Part shown: positions 6,440 to 12,885 of the stretch, piece after piece
How the letters are laid out: the number at the start of each line of letters is the position of its first letter
Numbering within the stretch: the first letter of the stretch is position 1
Assembly: GCA_903909415.1 (NCBI GenBank)
Contig: CAIVVS010000155.1
Coordinates: 1 to 15,465, forward strand
DNA length: 15,465 nt
Source of the DNA: an uncultured Pseudomonadota bacterium
Lineage (GTDB): Bacteria; Pseudomonadota; Gammaproteobacteria; Burkholderiales; SG8-39
Direction: 5' to 3'
Notes under the pieces: generated by a model
Told to the model about the DNA's origin: nothing
Databases searched by the model: none
Seen by the model: the letters and a program-made list of their open reading frames with translations, nothing else
Made by a program: the position numbers and the translations under genes

Positions 6440-7848
6440 GCGGGCAGGCACAGTCGCGGGAGGATGGAAACATCGTCCATCTCCTCCAGCGCGTCAACGG
6501 CGGACACGATGCCCTCGATGCGGGACTCCGACAGGGGCATGCGCGCGTAGCTGCAGCAGTCGCGGAACTTCGCCAGCAGGTGCTCCCGTCCTACGCGGCG
6601 CGTCGGATGCCCGAGCACGACGCTGACGTGCTCGCGCAGCGTCCTGCCGTCGCGCGTGAGCAACTCCACCACGCCGCCCGCAAGCGCATCGTCGTACCGG
6701 CAGACGGTCCGCGCCGCCAGCGTGGTGGCGGCCTCGTCGACCAGGCCAGCGGGCGTGAAGTCATGCAGCGTCACCGTGCGATGGCACAGCGCCTTGGCGA
6801 CCGCAAACGGGATGCTGTTGGCCGCCGCTGCGGCGTTCATCGGCCGCGCCCGCTCGCTGACCGGCTCGCACCAGCTGTGGATATGGTCCCGTCCGGTGAT
6901 GCGGATCTCGGCAATGGCTTCCGGTGCGATTCCCGCGCGCGCGAGGTTGCAGGCCGCTTCGATGAACGGGTGCGCCGTGGCGCTGGTGGGCCAGGGCTTG
7001 ATCTGCGTGTCGAGCATCCGGTAGTCGCTTCCCAGGCCGCCTGTGATCACCTCCGGCAGGTACTCGCCGCCGTAGGCCAGTCCGTACAGCCCCGCCGGGC
7101 CCTCCAGCGCCGCGCATTGCGCACCCAGCCCGGACCGGGCCAGCATCGCTGCCATCACGCCGCCCTGGTTGGGAAAGCCGCCGTACACCGCCTTCGCCGG
7201 CGGGTCGCCGCTGAACACCACCTGCATGGAGCCTGCTGTCTGCATCAGGGCCAGGCCGAAGGCGCTGCGCATCCTGCCCGCATCCAGTCCCATCATCCGC
7301 GCGGCGCCCGCTGCCGCCCCGATGTAGCTGAAGTACTGCCCGGCGAGAAAGCGCTCGCTGGGGTGCCTTCCGGTCTGGGCAATCGCCGCGGTGATCCGCG
7401 CAGTGACCTCCGCGCCCGCCACGCAGGCCGCAAGCAGCTCGCGTCCCGGGACCGGCTGCCCGGACCGGCAGGACAGGGACTCCGCCGTTGCCAGCGGAGC
7501 GACCAGGCAGGTGACGCCGATGTGCCCGACCATCGGGCCGATGGGGTCGTAGTTCAGCGCGTGGGCGAGGGCCCCGTTGGCCAGCGCCGCGAAGGGTGCG
7601 GCCACCTTGCTTCCAGTGCCGAGGATGGATGACTCGCCAGTGCCGCCGCTGGAGAGCGCAAGGTCGATGACTTCGGCACAGCCGGCGCCGAGCGTGGTGG
7701 CCGCGAGGCTGGTGCCGATCACGTCGATGATCAGGTCCTTGGCCAGGGCAATCGCCTCGGCCGGCAATTCGGCGTGGCGCACGCCAGCGGCGAACGCGGC
7801 CAGGGCGCTCGTCAGGTGGTCGTTGGGCAGGCGGGGTTCTTTGGCCAA
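6436..7848 (-). CDS. MmgE/PrpD family protein
   Basis: A 470-residue MmgE/PrpD protein, the normal family length. The family includes 2-methylcitrate dehydratase (PrpD), cis-aconitate decarboxylase and iminodisuccinate epimerase, and many members have unassigned reactions on di- or tricarboxylates. Recognisable segments are the N-terminal helical domain (AKDLIIDVIGTSLAATTLGAG), the ANGALAHALNYDP stretch with its conserved Asn and Asp, and the C-terminal SATAHPFIEAACNLA region. No ATG lies near the expected N-terminus, so the start is taken as the TTG at 7848, which has no clear ribosome site; the start is therefore uncertain. It opens the minus-strand operon, divergent from the GntR gene, and overlaps AtzG-like by 4 bases. 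Genuine methylcitrate activity is unlikely because no prpB/prpC neighbours are seen (inference). Confidence 0.9.
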   Translation of the reverse strand: MAKEPRLPNDHLTSALAAFAAGVRHAELPAEAIALAKDLIIDVIGTSLAATTLGAGCAEVIDLALSSGGTGESSILGTGSKVAAPFAALANGALAHALNYDPIGPMVGHIGVTCLVAPLATAESLSCRSGQPVPGRELLAACVAGAEVTARITAAIAQTGRHPSERFLAGQYFSYIGAAAGAARMMGLDAGRMRSAFGLALMQTAGSMQVVFSGDPPAKAVYGGFPNQGGVMAAMLARSGLGAQCAALEGPAGLYGLAYGGEYLPEVITGGLGSDYRMLDTQIKPWPTSATAHPFIEAACNLARAGIAPEAIAEIRITGRDHIHSWCEPVSERARPMNAAAAANSIPFAVAKALCHRTVTLHDFTPAGLVDEAATTLAARTVCRYDDALAGGVVELLTRDGRTLREHVSVVLGHPTRRVGREHLLAKFRDCCSYARMPLSESRIEGIVSAVDALEEMDDVSILPRLCLPA

Positions 7849-7926
7849 GGCGATTGGACGGGCTGGGCGGACTCGTTGTCCCGGACGACATGCGGGGCGC
7901 GCGGATCGTGCCGCTTTCGCATCTGT

Positions 7927-7955
7927 TTGACAGGGAATTGTACGACACTCATAAT
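7927..7955 (+). promoter_or_regulatory. Near-consensus sigma70 promoter toward gntR-dioxygenase cluster
   Basis: TTGACA at 7927-7932 is a perfect -35 hexamer. It is followed after exactly 17 bases by CATAAT at 7950-7955, one mismatch from TATAAT. Predicted transcription starts near 7962, leaving a leader of about 85 bases before the GntR gene. This strength suggests the promoter needs repression, fitting the operator candidate in its spacer. Confidence 0.72.
7938..7948. promoter_or_regulatory. Candidate GntR (FadR-subfamily) operator
   Basis: TTGTACGACAC contains the GT-N3-AC core (7940-7946) that is typical of FadR-subfamily GntR operators. It sits in the spacer of the rightward promoter and over the predicted start point of the leftward promoter, so one bound dimer could control both. 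The flanks only partly match the FadR-type consensus, and the assignment to the adjacent regulator is inferred from position. Confidence 0.4.
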
Positions 7956-7964
7956 TATAAATTA
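7952..7964. repeat. AT-rich 13-base palindrome TAATT-ATA-AATTA over both -10 elements
   Basis: A perfect 5-3-5 inverted repeat that overlaps the rightward -10 box and contains the leftward TATAAT. In a GC-rich window this AT island should melt easily. It could be a second regulator site or simply the by-product of two back-to-back -10 boxes. Confidence 0.45.
7954..7959 (-). promoter_or_regulatory. Perfect TATAAT -10 box for the leftward PrpD-amidase operon
   Basis: On the minus strand 7959-7954 reads TATAAT, with a predicted start near 7947, about 100 bases before the PrpD-family gene. No -35 hexamer is found at 16-18 bases. TTGCAT occurs upstream but only 13 bases away, so the promoter may need an activator. 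It overlaps the rightward -10, so the two probably exclude each other. Confidence 0.45.
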
Positions 7965-7993
7965 CTAATGCAATGCAAGGTTCCCTCCGAATC

Positions 7994-8017
7994 GCCGGCC
8001 AGATCGAATCTGCCGGC
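7994..8017 (+). promoter_or_regulatory. Bulged hairpin in the gntR leader
   Basis: GCCGG (7994-7998), one bulged C and CAGAT (8000-8004) pair with ATCTG (8008-8012) and CCGGC (8013-8017) around a CGA loop, giving a 10-bp stem with one bulge. It lies in the predicted 5' leader, 17 bases upstream of the GAGGAA ribosome site. As DNA, its CAGAT-CGA-ATCTG core has the same 5-3-5 geometry as the palindrome at 7952-7964 and could instead be a protein site. Confidence 0.5.
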
Positions 8018-8046
8018 CATCCCCGGAAGCAAATGAGGAAAGTTCA

Positions 8047-8736
8047 TTGAAAATCATACGGTTATCGCTGCATGAGGAAGTCGCCAAGCGGATCCGTGAC
8101 CGGATATACCAGCGCCACCTGAAGCCGGGTGACCGGATAGACGAGATGGCGTTGGCGGCCGAATTCGGCATCAGCCGCACCCCTTTGCGCGAGGCGCTCA
8201 AGGTGCTGCAGTCCGAAGGACTGGTGACCCTGACGCCGCGCAAAGGCTGCGTCGTGGCGGAGTTGAGCGCCAAGGACCTGGACGACATTTACGACCTGTT
8301 GACCCTGCTCGAATCGCGCAGCGCCGGAGAAGCCGCCACGCGCGCGTCCTCGGAGGACATACACAAGCTGCAGCGCCTGAGCGAGCGCTGCGAAGTCGCG
8401 GCGGGCAAGGGGGATCTGGCCGGCTACCGCGCCGCCAACGCCGCGCTCCACGACGCGCTGCTGGTGATCGGTGGCAACCGCTGGCAGCACAGCATCGTGG
8501 TGGACCTGAAGAACGTCCTCAACCTCACCCAGCACGTCACCCTCAACCTGCCAGGGCGCATGGAGCGCTCGCTGCAGGACCACCGCGAACTGATGGATGC
8601 GATATCGAAGCGCGACGGCGAACTCGCCCGCGCGACGATGCTGGCGCACGTGCGCGGCCAGCGCGACGTGCTGCGCGAGCTCGAACGCAGGTCCGCCACC
8701 CGGACCGACGGCGCGCAGGCGGTACAGGGCGGTTGA
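8047..8736 (+). CDS. GntR-family transcriptional regulator, FCD (FadR-type) domain
   Basis: A 229-residue regulator. Residues about 5-70 form the winged helix-turn-helix (EEVAKRIRDRIYQRHLKPG, then FGISRTPLREALKVLQSEGL and a TPRKGCVV wing). Residues about 78-205 form the FCD ligand-binding domain, with family histidines in AALHDALLVIGGN and LAHVRGQRD that usually hold a metal and help bind a carboxylate effector. The start is a TTG supported by GAGGAA 6 bases upstream; the nearby ATG at 8033 is out of frame and stops after five codons. It lies between two catabolic units, divergent from the PrpD-amidase operon and upstream of the dioxygenase with a 61-base gap, and most likely controls both and itself. 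FCD regulators commonly repress until an organic acid binds (established). The effector is unknown. Confidence 0.95.
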   Translation: MKIIRLSLHEEVAKRIRDRIYQRHLKPGDRIDEMALAAEFGISRTPLREALKVLQSEGLVTLTPRKGCVVAELSAKDLDDIYDLLTLLESRSAGEAATRASSEDIHKLQRLSERCEVAAGKGDLAGYRAANAALHDALLVIGGNRWQHSIVVDLKNVLNLTQHVTLNLPGRMERSLQDHRELMDAISKRDGELARATMLAHVRGQRDVLRELERRSATRTDGAQAVQGG

Positions 8737-8740
8737 CGGG

Positions 8741-8753
8741 CCGGCGATGCCGG
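8741..8753 (+). repeat. Small hairpin just after gntR
   Basis: CCGGC (8741-8745) pairs with GCCGG (8749-8753) around GAT, 4 bases after the GntR stop and upstream of the dioxygenase ribosome site. No T-tract follows. It may stabilise or partly attenuate the message between regulator and enzymes, but five GC pairs could arise by chance here. I see no separate promoter in the 8737-8797 gap. Confidence 0.3.
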
Positions 8754-8797
8754 ACCGGCGCGGCGAAAACCCAGGACAAACCAAGGAGCCAGGGACC

Positions 8798-10045
8798 ATG
8801 GAAATGAACCATCCGAATGCGGGCGCGAATCCCCACGCGGGCATGGTCGTGGAATCGGGCAACGATTTCCGCGTGGACACGCGCGTCTACCTCGACCAGT
8901 CGGTCTTCGACGAAGAGATGCGCCGCATCTATGAATCGACCTGGGTCTACGTCGGGCACACCAGCGAGATCCCCGACGCCGGCGACTACAAGACCACCAC
9001 CGTCGGCCTGAACCCGGTGATCGTGTCGCGCTCGGCCGACGGCCAGGTCAACGTGCTGCTGAACGAGTGCCGCCACCGCGCCAACGCGGTGTGCCGGGAG
9101 TCCTACGGAAACGCGCGCAACTTCCAGTGCCATTACCACGGTTGGGTGTACTCGCTCACCGGCGAGATCGTCGGCATCACCCACCCGCAGGGGTACGCCG
9201 CGGATTTCGCGCAGAAGCTGGGCGGCCTGCTCAGGCTGCGCCACGCCGTGTACCGCGGCCTGATCTTCGCGAGCATGACCGACGCCGTGCCCCCGATCGA
9301 GGACCACCTGGGCGACATGCGCAAGTACGTGGACCTCTGGGCCGACCTGTCGCCCGAGCCCGAGTTCAAGGTCGCCAAGCCGCACCTCTACGGCTACCAG
9401 GGCAACTGGAAGTTCCAGGCCGAGAATGGCCACGACGGGTGGCACGCCCGCTTCGTGCACGAGTCCGCGTTCCAGACCGCCGCGGACTTCGGCGGACCGC
9501 CCGCCTCGGCGCGTTCCACCGCCGGCTGCACGCGCGCGTTCGACGGCGGCTTCGGGATCCTCGAGCGCCATGGCATCTCGCAGGGCCTGTCTGCCGCGCA
9601 GCTCGATGCCTACCGCGCCGCGCTGGGGCGCAACCGCACGCCGGAGGACCTCGAACTGCGCTGGCATGTGCGCCACATCTTCCTGTTCCCCAACCTGTTC
9701 CTGTTCGACAACCTGATCCGCGTCATCCAGCCGGTCGATGTGGCCACGACCAACGTCATGTCGCACCCCTTGCTGCTCAACGGCGTCAGCCCGGACATCA
9801 ACCGGGTGCGCATGCACGAGGTGCAGGCACGGCTGGGCACCACCGGCATGGTGAGCCTGGACGACCTGGAGATGTTCGCCGGCAACCAGACCGGCATGCG
9901 CGGCCGCAAGATGCGCTGGGTGGTGCTGTCGCACGGCATGGGCCAGGAAGAGAAGGTGGCCGGGTCCGAGCTGAAGGGCGAGGACCATTCGGAACTGCCG
10001 CAGCGCGCCCTGTACCGCCAGTGGGCGCGCCTGATGGGCAAGTGA
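8798..10045 (+). CDS. Rieske aromatic ring-hydroxylating dioxygenase, large (alpha) subunit
   Basis: Catalytic alpha subunit of a ring-hydroxylating oxygenase, 415 residues. The Rieske [2Fe-2S] ligands are Cys91 and His93 (CRH) and Cys111 and His114 (CHYH), with 17 residues between the pairs. The catalytic domain has the mononuclear-iron motif D-x2-H-x4-H: Asp213, His216, His221 within NGHDGWHARFVHES, where Asp213 is the electron-bridge aspartate. The carboxylate ligand is probably Asp355 or Asp356 in SLDDLEMFAGNQ. The FLFPNLFLFD segment (295-304) resembles benzoate/toluate-type enzymes. The ATG has AAGGAG 9 bases upstream. The Rieske loop reads HRANAVC where the common form is HRGAxxC. The beta subunit follows after 42 bases. 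Such enzymes add O2 across an aromatic ring to give a cis-diol (established); the substrate here is probably an aromatic acid (inference). Confidence 0.95.
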   Translation: MEMNHPNAGANPHAGMVVESGNDFRVDTRVYLDQSVFDEEMRRIYESTWVYVGHTSEIPDAGDYKTTTVGLNPVIVSRSADGQVNVLLNECRHRANAVCRESYGNARNFQCHYHGWVYSLTGEIVGITHPQGYAADFAQKLGGLLRLRHAVYRGLIFASMTDAVPPIEDHLGDMRKYVDLWADLSPEPEFKVAKPHLYGYQGNWKFQAENGHDGWHARFVHESAFQTAADFGGPPASARSTAGCTRAFDGGFGILERHGISQGLSAAQLDAYRAALGRNRTPEDLELRWHVRHIFLFPNLFLFDNLIRVIQPVDVATTNVMSHPLLLNGVSPDINRVRMHEVQARLGTTGMVSLDDLEMFAGNQTGMRGRKMRWVVLSHGMGQEEKVAGSELKGEDHSELPQRALYRQWARLMGK

Positions 10046-10087
10046 GCAGCCCCGCGCCCACCCGACAGCATGCAAGGAACGACGACC

Positions 10088-10582
10088 ATGAGCCTCACCC
10101 GTACCCAAGCCGAGGACTTCCTGTACGCGGAAGCCGACCTGCTCGACCAGCGCCGGTTCGAGGACTGGGCCAGGCTGTTCACCGATGACGGCATCTACTG
10201 GCTGCCCATGGTGGACGGCTCGGACCCCGACACGGAACCGTCGATCCAGTACGACGACGCGCGCCTCCTTGCGATGCGCGTGCACCAGCTGGTCAAGAAG
10301 CCCCACTACGCGCAGATCCCGCCGTCGCGCACCGTGCACGCCATCACCAACGTGCGCGTGTCACCGGCGCAGCGCGCCGACGAAACCGTCGTGCGCTGCA
10401 CGCTGATGGTCACGGAGCTGCGCGAGGGCAACTTCCAGCAGCTCGGCCTCGGCGAGCAGCGCGTGTTCTCCGCGCATTGCGAGTACCGGTTGCGCCACGG
10501 CCCGGCCCTTGCGATCGCCCTCAAGAAAGTCGTGCTGATCAACCGCGACCAGCCGATCGTGAACCTGTCGTTCTTCATCTGA
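10088..10582 (+). CDS. Ring-hydroxylating dioxygenase, small (beta) subunit
   Basis: Structural beta subunit of 164 residues with a cystatin/SnoaL-like fold. Typical segments are FLYAEADLLDQRRFEDWARL, FTDDGIYWLPM, SRTVHAITNVRV and the C-terminal KKVVLINRDQPI. Beta subunits assemble with alpha into an alpha3-beta3 hexamer (established). The ATG at 10088 is preferred because AAGGAA lies 8 bases before it; the ATG at 10070 would lie upstream of that site and adds six unconserved residues. It is directly downstream of the alpha gene and 37 bases before the ABC binding-protein gene, indicating one transcript. No ferredoxin or reductase gene follows within the window. Confidence 0.93.
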   Translation: MSLTRTQAEDFLYAEADLLDQRRFEDWARLFTDDGIYWLPMVDGSDPDTEPSIQYDDARLLAMRVHQLVKKPHYAQIPPSRTVHAITNVRVSPAQRADETVVRCTLMVTELREGNFQQLGLGEQRVFSAHCEYRLRHGPALAIALKKVVLINRDQPIVNLSFFI

Positions 10583-10619
10583 TCCGCCCGCATCCATCCT
10601 GACCGCAAAGGACCCGACC

Positions 10620-11747
10620 ATGCGCCCCACCGCATCGCCCCGCGCCCTGATCAGCACGGCCCTGTTCGCCATCGCCGCCGCCATGCCGGCCCTCGTGCAC
10701 GTCTCGGCCCACGCCCAGGCGCAGTCGCGCGCCTGGGAGGCGGAATGGAAGCGCACGCTGGACGCCGCGAACAAGGAAGGCAAGCTCACGCTGAACATGC
10801 ACGTGGAGACCGGCCAGGCCGAGATCGCCCGGGCCTTCATGGCGCGCCATCCCGGGATCAAGGTGGACTACACGCTGGAGAACATCGCGACCTTCGCGCC
10901 CAAGCTGGTCACCGAGCAGCGCAACGGCCAGTTCCTGTGGGACGTGACCATGATCCCGACGTCCAACGCCGTCACGCTGATGACCCCGGCCGGCGCCTTC
11001 CAGGACTTCCTGCCGCAGCTCATCCTGCCCGAGGCCACCGATGCCTCGAAGTGGCACGGCGGCCTGGAGATGTGGGCGCACAACCGCACCCCGGTGAAGA
11101 AGATCTTCATCCACGGCGGCTTCACCCAGGGCGGCTACTCGGTGAACCGGGACGTGATCCCGAAGGGCGAGCTCACCAGCTTCGAGCAGCTCACCGACCC
11201 GAAGTGGCGCGGCCGCATCCTGATCGACGAACCCAGCGCCCCGCGCCTCGGCAGCCTGTCACTGCTGCCCATGCTGCAGGCCAAGGGTCCGGAGTTCGTC
11301 AAGGAACTGCTGACCACGCAAAAGCCGGTGTTCACCACCAACCCGCGCCTGATGATGGAGTGGTATTCGACGGGCCGCTACCCGATCCTGATTGCGGAGC
11401 GTTCCGATGTACTGCGCGAGTTCAAGGCCAGGGGCGTGATCAAGCAATCCGAGCTGAACGGGCCGCTGTACCTCGCGGTATGGGGGATCGCGGTGTACAC
11501 GCGCGCGCCCAACCCGAACGCCGCCAAGGTGTTCGTGAACTGGTTCCTCACCAAGGAGGGGCAGGAGGCCTACGCCAAGTCGCGCGGCGACTACGGCGGG
11601 GTGAGCCGCCGCAACGACGTCGCGTCGCTCGACCCCGAGAACACGCCGGACTGGTCCAAGGTCAACAGCTACGTCTCGCCCAACCAGGAACGCGACGCGG
11701 GCCAGGTGCGCCAGGTCATCGACCTGTACAAGGCCACGCGTCAGTAA
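10620..11747 (+). CDS. ABC transporter periplasmic substrate-binding protein
   Basis: An extracellular solute-binding protein of 375 residues with a Sec signal peptide cleaved around residues 32-34 (HVSAHAQA). The mature part shows the pattern of iron/polyamine/sulfonate-type binding proteins (SBP_bac_6/8-like): EGKLTLNMHVETGQAEIARA, then WDVTMIPTSNAV, LTDPKWRGRILIDEP, and NPNAAKVFVNWFLTKEGQEAY near the C-terminus. AAAGGAC precedes the ATG. It lies between the dioxygenase beta subunit and its own ATPase (7-base gap), so it probably delivers an aromatic or related acid rather than iron. Comparable ABC importers accompany phthalate dioxygenases in Burkholderia (OphFGH, established). Ligand not determinable here, and iron cannot be ruled out. 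Confidence 0.9.
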   Translation: MRPTASPRALISTALFAIAAAMPALVHVSAHAQAQSRAWEAEWKRTLDAANKEGKLTLNMHVETGQAEIARAFMARHPGIKVDYTLENIATFAPKLVTEQRNGQFLWDVTMIPTSNAVTLMTPAGAFQDFLPQLILPEATDASKWHGGLEMWAHNRTPVKKIFIHGGFTQGGYSVNRDVIPKGELTSFEQLTDPKWRGRILIDEPSAPRLGSLSLLPMLQAKGPEFVKELLTTQKPVFTTNPRLMMEWYSTGRYPILIAERSDVLREFKARGVIKQSELNGPLYLAVWGIAVYTRAPNPNAAKVFVNWFLTKEGQEAYAKSRGDYGGVSRRNDVASLDPENTPDWSKVNSYVSPNQERDAGQVRQVIDLYKATRQ

Positions 11748-11754
11748 GCCGCGC

Positions 11755-12885
11755 GTGGCACTTTCCGCTACGCCCGCCGCGGGCGACCCGGTCGTCCGCA
11801 TCGAGTCGGTCTCCAAGCGCTATGGCGCGGGGGCGTTCGCGGTCGAGTCCCTGGACCTCGAGATCCGCCGCGGCGAGATCCTCACGCTGCTGGGGCCGAG
11901 CGGTTGCGGCAAGACCACCACGCTGCGCATGGTCATCGGCCTGGAGAAATGCACGGCGGGCCGCATCCTGCACCGGGGCGCCGTGGTGGATGACCCGGCG
12001 GCGCGCGTGCACGTGCCCAGCCACAAGCGCGACATGGGCATGGTGTTCCAGTCCTACGCGATCTGGCCGCACATGACCGTGGGCGAGAACGTGGCTTATC
12101 CGCTGCGCCTGCGCCGCCGGCCGGATGCCGAGGTGCGCGAGCGGGTAACGGCCACCCTGGCGATGGTGGGCCTGGCCGGCTTCCAGGAGCGGCCGGCCAC
12201 GCAGCTGTCCGGCGGCCAGCAGCAGCGCGTCGCGCTGGCGCGCAGCCTGGTCTTCGAGCCCGACCTGCTCCTGCTGGACGAGCCGTTCTCCAACCTGGAC
12301 GCGCAGTTGCGCGATCAGATGCGCGTCGAGGTCAAGGTGCTGCAGCGGCGCCTCGGCATCTCCGTGCTGTTCGTCACCCATGACCAGGGCGAGGCGCTCA
12401 GCCTGTCGGACCGCATCGCGGTGATGCACAAGGGCCGCGTCGAGCAGGTCGGCAGTCCGGAAGAACTCTACCGCCGGCCCGCGACGCGGGTGGTGCGCGA
12501 CTTCCTCGGCAAGATGATCGTCCTCGAGGGACGGGTGGAATCCGTCACCGATGGCGCGGCCGAGGTCTCGCTCGACAAGGAGCGCGCGCGCCGGGCGTTG
12601 CTCCCCGGGACCAACGGGCTCGAAGCCGGGCAGGCCTGCCAGCTCGCCATCCGGCCGGAGAACGTGGTCGCGCCGCGTGGCGAGGAGATGCCCGGCAACG
12701 GCGGACTGGCGCTCTCGGGCCGCGTCGAGGCGACGCTGTTCCTCGGCGACTGCTACGAGGTGCGGGTGCGCTTGCCCTGGGGCGAAAGCCTCGTCACCAC
12801 GGTGGAGCCGGACAGGCGGCTGTCCGAGGGCGACGAACTGCGCCTGTTCCTGCCGGCTGCGGAGCTGCGCGCATGGCCGCTTTAG
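11755..12885 (+). CDS. ABC transporter ATP-binding protein (PotA/FbpC-type)
   Basis: Importer ATPase of 376 residues. Walker A GPSGCGKT (47-54), Q-loop Gln99 in VFQSYAIWPHMTV, signature LSGGQQQR (151-158), Walker B LLLLDE (171-176) and switch histidine His209 in VTHD are all intact. The C-terminal third (about 245-376) is a TOBE-like regulatory domain, as in PotA, FbpC and MalK. The start is taken as the GTG 7 bases after the binding-protein stop, which gives the expected N-terminal lead before VVRIESVSKRYG. It overlaps the permease gene by 13 bases, implying translational coupling. It powers uptake through the fused permease that follows. Confidence 0.95.
   Translation: MALSATPAAGDPVVRIESVSKRYGAGAFAVESLDLEIRRGEILTLLGPSGCGKTTTLRMVIGLEKCTAGRILHRGAVVDDPAARVHVPSHKRDMGMVFQSYAIWPHMTVGENVAYPLRLRRRPDAEVRERVTATLAMVGLAGFQERPATQLSGGQQQRVALARSLVFEPDLLLLDEPFSNLDAQLRDQMRVEVKVLQRRLGISVLFVTHDQGEALSLSDRIAVMHKGRVEQVGSPEELYRRPATRVVRDFLGKMIVLEGRVESVTDGAAEVSLDKERARRALLPGTNGLEAGQACQLAIRPENVVAPRGEEMPGNGGLALSGRVEATLFLGDCYEVRVRLPWGESLVTTVEPDRRLSEGDELRLFLPAAELRAWPL

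Noticed and set aside
5212..7632. An 806-codon open frame on the plus strand opposite the amidase and PrpD genes
   Set aside because: It is a GC-driven shadow of two well-supported minus-strand genes. Its translation is Arg/Gly/Ala/His-rich with no recognisable domain.
8543..10339. A 598-codon minus-strand frame opposite the dioxygenase genes
   Set aside because: It is antisense to the alpha and beta subunits, which have intact cofactor motifs and ribosome sites. The protein is low-complexity and has no domain.
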